A DNA stretch of 7,875 bases from assembly GCA_947589135.1 (NCBI GenBank), contig CANPZT010000061.1, positions 1-7,875 of the forward strand, in the 5' to 3' direction. Within the stretch, counting starts at the first letter, position 1. Each line of letters starts with the position of its first letter. The position numbers and the translations under genes are program-made. The stretch is from an uncultured Clostridia bacterium. Lineage in GTDB: Bacteria > Bacillota > Clostridia > TANB77 > CAG-508. The notes beneath the pieces are model-generated. The model did no database searches. It was given only the letters and a program-made list of their open reading frames with translations, and was not told the DNA's origin. Positions 1 to 6,268 of the stretch are shown piece after piece.

Positions 1-196
1 ACCAAAATTATTTTAACACAACTTTGAGGGTATCTCATTCTTTATTTTTAGTTTTCCCGAATTTATTTTACACTAACATAAATTTTTTTATTACATTTAT
101 CTATATACTTATAAACCTTTTGTATTTTATAATTTGTCCAATAATATAGTTCATTATTATATTATATGTTTGCTATTTATAAAAATTACTAAAGTA
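1..196. other. AT-rich non-coding stretch at left edge
   Basis: This stretch has no open frame with a ribosome binding site on either strand. It is almost entirely A and T, with scattered short runs. The minus strand has an ATG near position 38, but no Shine-Dalgarno sequence precedes it and only about a dozen codons fit before the window edge. I therefore do not call a gene. It may hold the end of an upstream intergenic region or of a mobile element; nothing diagnostic is visible. Confidence 0.5.
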
Positions 197-225
197 TTGT
201 ATATTTTTTTTTAATATGATATTAT
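197..225 (+). promoter_or_regulatory. Putative sigma-A promoter of lemA-htpX
   Basis: A -35-like TTGTAT (197-202) and a -10-like TATTAT (220-225) are separated by exactly 17 bases, 37 bases upstream of the lemA start codon. The ribosome binding site AAGGAGG (248-254) follows, 7 bases before the ATG. The background is so AT-rich that -10-like hexamers are common by chance; another, TATAAT at 235-240, lacks a matching -35. The call is a prediction from spacing and consensus only. Confidence 0.45.
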
Positions 226-261
226 AAAATTGTATATAATAAATATTAAGGAGGAATTATT

Positions 262-819
262 ATGGCTGTTTGGATTATATTAGCGGTTGTAGTAGTTATT
301 GTCTTAGCTATTATCGGTATTTATAATAGTTTAGTACAATCAAAAATTAAAGTTGACAACGCTTGGAGTCAAATTGATGTACAATTACAAAGGAGATTTG
401 ATTTAATACCTAATCTTGTTGAAACTGTAAAAGGATATATGACTCATGAAAAAGAAACTTTTGAAAAAATTGCACAATTAAGAACTTCTTGGGCAAATGC
501 TTCTAGTGTATCAGAAAAAGCAGAACTTGATGGGCAACTATCTGGTGCATTAAAAACAATTATGGCTGTATCTGAAAACTATCCAGAATTAAAAGCAAAT
601 CAAAACTTTTCTGAATTATCAGAAGAATTACGAAACACTGAAAATAAAATTTCTTTTTCAAGACAATTTTATAATGATACTGTAACAATTTATAACACAA
701 AATTACAAGTTTTTCCTTCTAACATCATTGCTGGAATGTTCAACTTTAAATCTCGCGATTTATTTAAAGCTGAAAGTGATGAAGCTAGAAAAAATGTAAA
801 AGTAGACTTTAGTGAATGA
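262..819 (+). CDS. lemA: LemA family membrane protein
   Basis: The product is 185 residues, the usual length for LemA proteins. An N-terminal hydrophobic segment (residues about 3-20) anchors it with a very short outside end. It is followed by the family signature: QLQRRFDLIPNLVETVKGYM (41-60), an ENYPEL-KANQNF stretch (105-116), R-FYND-V-YN (134-144) and an FNFK...F-AE...KVDF ending (160-183). LemA proteins form helical bundles at the membrane. Their biochemical role is unsettled, but they very often sit next to an HtpX/M48 protease gene, exactly as here. The start is supported by AAGGAGG at 248-254. The TGA stop (817-819) is also the first three bases of a dispersed 32-base repeat, yet the protein still has the normal family ending, so the insertion did not obviously truncate it. 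Confidence 0.93.
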   Translation: MAVWIILAVVVVIVLAIIGIYNSLVQSKIKVDNAWSQIDVQLQRRFDLIPNLVETVKGYMTHEKETFEKIAQLRTSWANASSVSEKAELDGQLSGALKTIMAVSENYPELKANQNFSELSEELRNTENKISFSRQFYNDTVTIYNTKLQVFPSNIIAGMFNFKSRDLFKAESDEARKNVKVDFSE

Positions 820-848
820 GACAATGGGGACAGTCTTTAGATGTCTCA
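817..848 (+). repeat. 32-base dispersed repeat, copy 1
   Basis: This sequence begins TGAGACAATGGGGACAG and ends TGTCTCA. The outer seven bases on each side (817-823 and 842-848) are perfect inverted repeats. A second copy lies at 6055-6086; the two differ at only 3 of 32 positions, although the surrounding sequence is unrelated. The first three bases double as the lemA stop codon. The G-run inside an otherwise AT-rich region stands out. It resembles the short palindromic units that spread with REP-type or IS200-like transposases, but no transposase is in the window, so that origin is inference. Confidence 0.8.
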
Positions 849-867
849 TTTCATGGTAATATTATAA

Positions 868-908
868 TTACCTTTTTATTGTCCCAACTCATAAAAAGGG
901 GAAGGTAA
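868..908. other. Inverted repeat (hairpin) in the lemA-htpX gap
   Basis: CCTTTTTAT (871-879) and ATAAAAAGG (891-899) form a perfect 9-base stem around an 11-base loop that contains TGTCCC. Outer TTACC (868-872) and GGTAA (904-908) offer an alternative extension. The loop bases TGTCCC (880-885) are the reverse complement of GGGACA (827-832) in the upstream dispersed repeat. ATGAG (816-820) and CTCAT (888-892) bracket the whole stretch as inverted ends, so 816-892 may be one larger mobile palindromic unit. A weak terminator or mRNA-stabilising role between lemA and htpX is also possible; no T-run directly follows the stem. Confidence 0.45.
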
Positions 909-989
909 GAACTTTCTCTTTTTTACTATATAATAAATTATTCTTCATATAAATTTATTATGGTAAATTTATATAGAAAGGAACTAACT

Positions 990-1895
990 ATGTTTGAAAG
1001 TATAAGAAAAAATAAAATAGAATCTGGATTTATTATTTGTATATTTATTTTAGTAATTACATTAATTGTATACTATATATGTAATGCACTAGAACTTGGT
1101 TTGTTTTCTATAATAATTGCTCTTTGCTTTTCAATTGGTACTGCTTGGGGCTCATATTATTATAGTGATAAAATTGTATTATCATTAAATAGAGCAAGAC
1201 CTGCAACTAAAGAAGAAGATTTAAAATTAGTTAATATCTTAGATGCTCTTATGCTATCATCTGGATTAACTGCAAAACCAAGATTATATGTCGTAGATGA
1301 TTTGCAACCAAATGCATTTGCTACTGGAAGAAATCCTGAAAATGCTGTTATATGTGTAACAACTGGCCTTTTAGAAAAATTAGACTACTATGAATTAGAA
1401 GGCGTTATTGCACATGAAATGAGCCATATAAAAAATTATGATATTCGATTAAGTTGTGTAGTATCAGTAATGGTTGGTTTTATTGTTATGCTTTCTGATT
1501 TATTTACAAGAACTTTATTTTGGGGTGGTTTAAGAGATAGAGATAATGATAATAATAAAGCTAATGGAATTTTAATGCTAATTGGTTTAGTATTTTTAAT
1601 ATTATCTCCAATTTTTGGTTCTTTAATGCAACTTGCTTTATCTAGAAAAAGAGAATTTTTAGCTGACAGTACGGCAGTAGAATTTACTAGAAATCCTGAT
1701 GGACTAATTTCAGCATTAGAAAAATTAGAAAATGACCCAAATCAATTAGAAGTTGCAAACAGTGCAACAGCAAATATGTATATTATAAATCCATTTAAGA
1801 AGGATTCAAAAGATGGTAGAAAGAAAACAAGTAATATTTGGTCAACACATCCAAGTACTCAAGATAGAATAGAAGCTTTAAGAAATTTAAAATAA
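990..1895 (+). CDS. htpX: M48 family membrane metalloprotease, HtpX type
   Basis: HtpX is a zinc-dependent endopeptidase of the cytoplasmic membrane that degrades misfolded membrane proteins. From the chosen start the protein is 301 residues, close to the family norm. Hydrophobic segments lie at about 13-32, 37-57, 155-175 and 192-212. The HEMSH motif (142-146) gives the two zinc histidines and the catalytic glutamate, and Glu222 in REFLAD is the likely third zinc ligand. A THPST motif (286-290) near the C terminus is also typical. An in-frame ATG lies 30 bases earlier (960), but the start at 990 is preferred because AGAAAGGAA (975-983) sits at proper distance and the protein then begins MFESIRKNK as in relatives. 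It lies 170 bases after lemA, in the common lemA-htpX arrangement. Confidence 0.93.
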   Translation: MFESIRKNKIESGFIICIFILVITLIVYYICNALELGLFSIIIALCFSIGTAWGSYYYSDKIVLSLNRARPATKEEDLKLVNILDALMLSSGLTAKPRLYVVDDLQPNAFATGRNPENAVICVTTGLLEKLDYYELEGVIAHEMSHIKNYDIRLSCVVSVMVGFIVMLSDLFTRTLFWGGLRDRDNDNNKANGILMLIGLVFLILSPIFGSLMQLALSRKREFLADSTAVEFTRNPDGLISALEKLENDPNQLEVANSATANMYIINPFKKDSKDGRKKTSNIWSTHPSTQDRIEALRNLK

Positions 1896-1902
1896 ATTAA
1901 TA

Positions 1903-1936
1903 AAAATGACTGAAGAACACACACTTCGGTCATTTT
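1903..1936. terminator. Bidirectional terminator between htpX and tatD
   Basis: A 13-base stem (1903-1915 with 1924-1936, one T-G wobble) encloses an 8-base loop. On the plus strand it lies 7 bases after the htpX stop and ends in TTTTATTA. On the minus strand the stem is followed by a T-rich tail, TTTTTATTAATTTATTTT. It therefore fits intrinsic termination for both htpX and the converging tatD operon. Confidence 0.8.
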
Positions 1937-1945
1937 ATTACATTC

Positions 1946-1999
1946 AATATTTATTAAAAATAAATATTACTATAATAGTCTTTCTAAAGTCACCTTTAG
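1946..1999. other. Two further short hairpins downstream of tatD
   Basis: Positions 1946-1955 and 1959-1968 form a perfect but A/T-only 10-base palindrome with a 3-base loop. CTAAAG/CTTTAG (1984-1989 and 1994-1999, loop TCAC) lies directly after the tatD stop on the minus strand. Neither has both a GC-containing stem and a T-run. They are probably minor structures in the tatD 3' untranslated region rather than main terminators. Confidence 0.35.
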
Positions 2000-2779
2000 T
2001 TACTCTTTTATTTTATAGATTCTACAAGTATTATTATAGGTTAATTGAGCAACTTCCTCTATAGGAATTTCTTTTACTTTTGCAATTTTTTCTGCTATAT
2101 ATTTTACATTTCTTGAATCATTTCTTTTTCCTCTAAATGGTTCTGGAGATAAATAAGGACTATCTGTTTCTATTAACATTCTATCATTTGGTACCATCTT
2201 TATTATTTCATCTGCATTTTTAGAATTTTTAAATGTAACTGGGCCTGCAAATGATATATAAAATCCAAGTTTTAATGCTTCTTTAATAAGCTCTCTATTA
2301 AGTGGACAACAATGAAAAACACCTTTGTTAGAAACAGGATTTTGTTTTAATATTTCAATTGTATCCATTATTGCTTCTCTTGTGTGAATCATAATTGGTA
2401 AATCAAGTTCATTTGCGAGTTCTATTTGAGATATAAATGCCTTTTTTTGTAATTCTTTATTATCTTTATTCCAATAATAATCTAAACCTATTTCTCCTAT
2501 TGCAATTATTTTTTTATTTTGTTTCACTAAATTTCTAATTTCATCTATCATTATCCACAATTTTTCTTCTGTTTGTGGAATATCATTAGGAGAAATTCCA
2601 CAACTAGCATATATAAAATTATATTTTTGTGATAATTTAACTGCTTCTTTTGAACCCTCTAAACTATATCCTGCTGAAATAATTTTTTTTATTTCTTTTG
2701 AAATTGATTGAATTATTTCTTCTCTATCTTCATTAAATTTTTCATCGTCTAAATGAGCATGACTATCAAAAAGTTCCAT
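2000..2779 (-). CDS. tatD: TatD family metal-dependent hydrolase (DNase)
   Basis: TatD proteins are TIM-barrel hydrolases of the amidohydrolase superfamily, with metal-dependent DNase/exonuclease activity in characterised members. The product is 259 residues, the normal size. All expected metal and catalytic residues are visible: His7 and His9 in DSHAHLD, Glu96 in GEIGLDYY, His132 in MIHTRE, His156 in VFHCCP and Asp206 in ETDSPYLSPEP, followed by the RGKRN-S--V motif. The usual G-HP motif near residue 61 reads GISPND instead, so its histidine is Ser63; whether that changes activity is unknown. The start follows AAGGAGGGAG closely. It is the last gene of the minus-strand cluster, 52 bases after acpS, and its end faces the terminator at 1903-1936. 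Confidence 0.93.
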   Translation of the reverse strand: MELFDSHAHLDDEKFNEDREEIIQSISKEIKKIISAGYSLEGSKEAVKLSQKYNFIYASCGISPNDIPQTEEKLWIMIDEIRNLVKQNKKIIAIGEIGLDYYWNKDNKELQKKAFISQIELANELDLPIMIHTREAIMDTIEILKQNPVSNKGVFHCCPLNRELIKEALKLGFYISFAGPVTFKNSKNADEIIKMVPNDRMLIETDSPYLSPEPFRGKRNDSRNVKYIAEKIAKVKEIPIEEVAQLTYNNTCRIYKIKE

Positions 2780-2831
2780 ACTCCCTCCTTGATTTAAAGT
2801 AATTTCTTTTTATAATATAGATTTAACATCT

Positions 2832-3209
2832 TTAATCTTTAATTAAAATCGTTACATTTGCAATTGCATATTCCTTACAATGTGACAAGCTTATATCTAT
2901 ATTTTCAATTTTTTCTAAATTAATTCCTGTTATAATTACATTTGGTCTTCCTTCTTTGTCGTTTTTAACCTCAATATCTTTCCATGAAATATCATATTTA
3001 TTATTCAATTGATTTGATATAGCTTTAAATGTTGCTTCTTTTGCTGCAAATCTAGCTGCATAATGTTGATATTTTTGTTTTTTCTTAGATTCACAATATT
3101 CTATTTCATTTAGGGTAAATATCTTATTTAAAAACTTTTCTCCAAGTTGTTCTATATTTTCTTTTATTCTACTAATCTCTATTATATCTACACCACAAGT
3201 TACTTTCAT
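2832..3209 (-). CDS. acpS: Holo-[acyl-carrier-protein] synthase
   Basis: AcpS transfers the 4'-phosphopantetheine group of coenzyme A to a serine of apo acyl carrier protein, which is essential for fatty acid synthesis, in the cytoplasm. The product is 125 residues, the standard size for the trimeric AcpS type. GVDIIEISRI (6-15) carries the magnesium-binding Asp8, and RFAAKEATFKA (53-63) carries the second magnesium ligand Glu58. GRPNV (87-91) and SLSHCKEYAIA (107-117) complete the family pattern. AAGGAAG lies 6 bases before the ATG. It sits 14 bases after the unrecognised membrane protein and upstream of tatD, so all are probably on one transcript. Confidence 0.96.
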   Translation of the reverse strand: MKVTCGVDIIEISRIKENIEQLGEKFLNKIFTLNEIEYCESKKKQKYQHYAARFAAKEATFKAISNQLNNKYDISWKDIEVKNDKEGRPNVIITGINLEKIENIDISLSHCKEYAIANVTILIKD

Positions 3210-3223
3210 TTACATCTTCCTTA

Positions 3224-4453
3224 TTAATTACTTAATATTATAAAATTATATATATTTAGCATTAAAGATAACATTAATATTACTAATACTATAAAGTTTG
3301 CTTTTACACTTTTTCTTATGTTCAAATCTTTATATAATATATCGTATTTATTTTTTATTTCTCTATATAATTTTTCAAGTCCTAATATATCTTCTATTCT
3401 ATTGTTTAGCTCAATTCCTATTATATCTTCTGTAGTTTCGCGTATCCATAATTCTTTTGTAAATTTTGTAAATTCTTTCCTTATTTTTTTTATATCCTTT
3501 GTTTCTTTATATTTATTTGCCATCTTTTCTAAATATAATTTTTTATATAAATTTAAAATATATGTATAAAAATATTGATTTTCATATTCATATGGAAGTA
3601 TTGTATAATTATTCATGTCGTAATTAGATGCAAATAAACTGACAGATGATCTTGTTAATCCTATTTTTGCATATTTCCATTTTGATAAAGTTTCTACACT
3701 ATTTTTATCATAGCTTACACTATTATCAGCTGATAAAACATTTGCATATTTAATGAATTGATTTTCAATTTCTTCAAATCCATTAACATTATCCCATGCA
3801 GATTGATCAATACAAAGATACGAATATGTTAAAAATCTTTCTGTGTTAACATTTAATTTTTTTATTTCATCATTATTGCCTACTATATTTTGGATTAATT
3901 CTCTAAATGTTTCTACATTCGCAAAACTATCTGTTTGTAGCCTTATTTTATCATATCCATTTAATTCTGATGTTTTTGAGTAAATATCTTTAAATTTATA
4001 ATTAAAATTTAAGACATCTGAAAATGTACTTTCATCTTCTAAACTTGCCTTTATACACAAAAAACATATTCCAGTATTAAAACATATGATTTCAATTTTT
4101 CTTATAGTAAAATATATTCCATTTTTATTATCTATTTTTGCTTGAATATCTGTGTTTAAATTATATTCAAAAATATTACATGGATATTTACTTAAAATTG
4201 CAGCTCTCGTGTCAATTGGTAGTTCCTTTAATTGCTTATTTTTTTCATTACTAAAACTAAAGCTAGAAAATAATAATTTTCTTGCTTTTGGTAAAAAGTA
4301 TTCATACATTTTAAGGTCTTTTTCTTTTTCGAATATTCTTAACTTATAATTTTTATCCTTTAATAATTTTATAAGATAGTTTTTATATTTATTATTTTTT
4401 ATCATAAAAGGATACATAAAGTATGTATATTGATAATTTGTCTTTAGTTCCAT
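3224..4453 (-). CDS. Unrecognised protein with one C-terminal membrane segment
   Basis: I do not recognise a named family. From the chosen start it has 409 residues. The first 385 are soluble-looking, rich in Lys, Asn and Tyr, with an aromatic N terminus (TNYQYTYFMYPFMI, 5-18). The C-terminal part (about 300-385) is charged and probably helical, and is followed by a single hydrophobic segment (386-407) with only a few residues after it. That is a tail-anchored layout with most of the protein likely in the cytoplasm. An in-frame ATG at 4525 would overlap the preceding gene by 49 bases. The Shine-Dalgarno AAGGTGGT (4464-4471) instead favours ATG at 4453 (11 bases away), or less likely 4462 (2 bases). 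It is placed between the WG-repeat gene and acpS, all transcribed together, which suggests a shared envelope-related role (inference). Confidence 0.75.
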   Translation of the reverse strand: MELKTNYQYTYFMYPFMIKNNKYKNYLIKLLKDKNYKLRIFEKEKDLKMYEYFLPKARKLLFSSFSFSNEKNKQLKELPIDTRAAILSKYPCNIFEYNLNTDIQAKIDNKNGIYFTIRKIEIICFNTGICFLCIKASLEDESTFSDVLNFNYKFKDIYSKTSELNGYDKIRLQTDSFANVETFRELIQNIVGNNDEIKKLNVNTERFLTYSYLCIDQSAWDNVNGFEEIENQFIKYANVLSADNSVSYDKNSVETLSKWKYAKIGLTRSSVSLFASNYDMNNYTILPYEYENQYFYTYILNLYKKLYLEKMANKYKETKDIKKIRKEFTKFTKELWIRETTEDIIGIELNNRIEDILGLEKLYREIKNKYDILYKDLNIRKSVKANFIVLVILMLSLMLNIYNFIILSN

Positions 4454-4476
4454 ATTATTCATTACCACCTTACTTT

Positions 4477-5997
4477 TTATAATTGATTGTAATAATTCAT
4501 GTTTACATCTTTTCCATAATGCCATCTTCCTATAAAGTCAATTTTTAAGTATTCATCTAATTGATAAACTGGTTCTTGTATTACTTCTCCCTTTTCATTT
4601 ATGCTGCCCCATTTACCATCTTTTTTTACTGCTACATAACCATATTCATTTTGTTCTACTGCATCATCATAAATATAATTTACAACAACATTTCCATTTA
4701 TATCAGTAAATCCGTATTTACCATCTTTTTTACTTAAATATAATGTATGTGATGGAAAAATATCTTTTTCATTTTTTTCTTCAAATTTGAAATTATAATA
4801 TTTATATTCTTCATCTTTTCTTAGTTTTATGTAACCTTTTTCAGTGTCTTTATCTATTAAAATTCCTGCTAATTTAACTTGAAATGTATTATCAAGTATT
4901 TCATTACTATAACTTTCATCTTCAGTAATATAAATATCTGCTTTTTCATCGTAACTTATATTATTATATTTAAATTCTACTTTAACATTTTTTGCTAAAT
5001 CTATTACGCCATATTTTCCGTTTCCTTTTGCTATTAAAATTCCAGTTTTAGCTTCTTTTAGTTCTTCATATGATGGTTCGATTACTATTTCACCTGTTGT
5101 TTTCATAACTCCATATAAGTTATTTTTTGTATAAATTACACCATTATCTGCATTTTTCAGAATTCCTTTTATTTCATCATAACCAGATTTCATAACTTCT
5201 GTACCATCTTTTTTTACTAATATTTCTTTATTAGCTTGTTTTACTACATAAAAATCATTTCCATATATTGTACTAACTTCATCATATTTTGCTTCCAATA
5301 CTATTGCTCCTGAATAATCAACAATTCCATATTTTCCACTTTCTGCTTGTACAATAAATCCTGATTTATTATCTTCTCCTAAGTTCGCAATATTTATATA
5401 TTGTGGATTTACTAATTTTTTTCCTTCGTCATCAATGACTCCATATTTACCATCTTTTTTAACCTTTAACGCATTTTCAATATTTTCTATTGCAGTGATT
5501 TCTTCATATTCAGTTTCTGTTAGTTTTTTTCCGGATAAATTAATTATTCCATATTTTCCATCTTTTTGTACTTTCAATACATTATCTTCATACCATAAAT
5601 TATCATTTTTATCTTTATTAGGAATTGCTTCTATCTGACTATATTCTGTAAAAATTTCCTCGTTTTTACTATTTAAGGCTTTTGTTTTATATGTTCCATC
5701 ATTATAATTAATATCATATGTGCATAGGAAGACATCATTTTTACTATTTGGAACAACAATCATTTCTGCATAAGATGGGTCAATTATTGTATTTCCTTTT
5801 GCATCTATAACTCCCCATTTGTTGTTTTGAAAAGCTGCAAAATAATTATTGCTTACAATTTTTCCTTGCTCTTTATCCTTTGTTAATATGCCTTTTATTA
5901 TAAATACAAACATGATTATTACTATAATAGCTATAATTACCGCAAAAACTTTTTTCATATTTAGTTTTGGCTCTTCATATCTTCTTCCTCTACTCAT
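4477..5997 (-). CDS. Membrane-anchored WG-repeat protein
   Basis: The product is 506 residues. A basic N terminus (MSRGRRYEEP) is followed by one transmembrane segment (about 15-35), then an extracytoplasmic region built from WG (KWG/KYG-I-D--G) beta repeats. Recognisable units have WG or YG at 61, 149, 185, 223, 295, 329, 428 and 463, each followed by a G-and-Y pattern ending near -P-Y-E. Degenerate units lie around 103-120 and 255-275. WG repeats are thought to be protein- or wall-interaction modules; no enzymatic motif is seen. The protein ends with a short non-repeat tail (RWHYGKD...YYNQL). The start is supported by AAGGAGGG 7 bases upstream. It is the first gene of the minus-strand operon, 23 bases ahead of the unrecognised membrane protein. 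Confidence 0.88.
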   Translation of the reverse strand: MSRGRRYEEPKLNMKKVFAVIIAIIVIIMFVFIIKGILTKDKEQGKIVSNNYFAAFQNNKWGVIDAKGNTIIDPSYAEMIVVPNSKNDVFLCTYDINYNDGTYKTKALNSKNEEIFTEYSQIEAIPNKDKNDNLWYEDNVLKVQKDGKYGIINLSGKKLTETEYEEITAIENIENALKVKKDGKYGVIDDEGKKLVNPQYINIANLGEDNKSGFIVQAESGKYGIVDYSGAIVLEAKYDEVSTIYGNDFYVVKQANKEILVKKDGTEVMKSGYDEIKGILKNADNGVIYTKNNLYGVMKTTGEIVIEPSYEELKEAKTGILIAKGNGKYGVIDLAKNVKVEFKYNNISYDEKADIYITEDESYSNEILDNTFQVKLAGILIDKDTEKGYIKLRKDEEYKYYNFKFEEKNEKDIFPSHTLYLSKKDGKYGFTDINGNVVVNYIYDDAVEQNEYGYVAVKKDGKWGSINEKGEVIQEPVYQLDEYLKIDFIGRWHYGKDVNMNYYNQL

Positions 5998-6024
5998 ATT
6001 TATGCCCTCCTTTTTTATACCTAG

Positions 6025-6053
6025 AATATATCATAGTTTATAAATTCTTGCAA
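6025..6053 (-). promoter_or_regulatory. Putative sigma-A promoter of the WG-acpS-tatD operon
   Basis: Reading the minus strand, TTGCAA (6053-6048) and TATATT (6030-6025) are spaced by exactly 17 bases. They lie 28 bases upstream of the WG-repeat start codon, with AAGGAGGG between. Both hexamers are close to consensus. The dispersed repeat copy 2 (6055-6086) begins one base upstream of the -35, so any structure or protein bound there could influence this promoter. Confidence 0.6.
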
Positions 6054-6054
6054 G

Positions 6055-6086
6055 TGAAACAATGGGGACAGTCTTTAATTGTCTCA
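6055..6086 (+). repeat. 32-base dispersed repeat, copy 2
   Basis: This begins TGAAACAATGGGGACAG and ends TGTCTCA, matching copy 1 at 817-848 in 29 of 32 positions and in the same orientation. The left arm carries a G-to-A change, so the outer inverted repeat is imperfect here (6 of 7). It occupies the divergent gap between the WG-repeat gene and the pilin-like gene. Confidence 0.8.
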
Positions 6087-6091
6087 TTTTT

Positions 6092-6127
6092 TTGTCAGAA
6101 ATTGTCAAAAGGGAACAAATCCTTTTG
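6092..6127. other. Short direct repeats and hairpin in the divergent gap
   Basis: TTGTCA occurs twice ten bases apart (6092-6097 and 6102-6107). CAAAAGG (6106-6112) pairs with CCTTTTG (6121-6127) around an 8-base loop containing GGAACAAAT. Because it follows dispersed-repeat copy 2 directly, it may be the remainder of the same mobile palindromic unit. The ten-base spacing would also suit a regulator operator. Neither reading is proven. Confidence 0.3.
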
Positions 6128-6184
6128 GTCCACTAAAAATTATATTTTATGTAAAAAAGTTATTAACAAAAACAGCTGTATTCC

Positions 6185-6213
6185 TTGAATAAGTAAATAG
6201 AATTATATAAAAT
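6185..6213 (+). promoter_or_regulatory. Putative promoter of the pilin-like gene
   Basis: TTGAAT (6185-6190) and TAAAAT (6208-6213) are spaced by 17 bases, 55 bases before the start codon at 6269. The ribosome binding site TGGAGGAG (6256-6263) follows. The AT-rich background makes chance matches common. Confidence 0.4.
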
Positions 6214-6268
6214 TTTATTAGATTAAAAGATAGTGTCAAGCAAACTAATAAAAAATGGAGGAGTACAA

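Noticed and set aside
1..45. Possible minus-strand gene start (ATG near 38) at the left edge
   Set aside because: No Shine-Dalgarno sequence precedes it and too few codons are visible to judge.
960..989. Upstream in-frame ATG giving a 311-residue HtpX
   Set aside because: No ribosome binding site precedes 960, while AGAAAGGAA lies correctly before the ATG at 990. The extra ten residues also do not resemble the start of HtpX proteins.
3318..3569. Short plus-strand open frame opposite the tail-anchored protein
   Set aside because: It lies wholly antisense to a long gene, lacks a ribosome binding site and has the Phe/Ser/Ile-rich composition typical of the reverse strand of Lys/Asn-rich genes. 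The same applies to the frames at 4152-4349, 5435-5638 and 5849-6043, and to the minus-strand frames at 6223-6738 and 6890-7099.
4500..5990. Periodic similar segments in the WG-repeat gene as a DNA repeat array
   Set aside because: The periodicity comes from protein-level KYG-I-D--G repeats. The DNA units differ in length and sequence, so it is neither a CRISPR array nor a tandem DNA repeat.
5967..6188. Plus-strand frame of 73 codons across the divergent promoter gap
   Set aside because: It runs through the WG-gene promoter and the dispersed repeat, has no ribosome binding site and shows no recognisable protein pattern.
6233..6268. Upstream in-frame ATG extending the pilin-like protein by 12 residues
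   Set aside because: TGGAGGAG lies inside this stretch, directly before the ATG at 6269, and no ribosome binding site precedes 6233.
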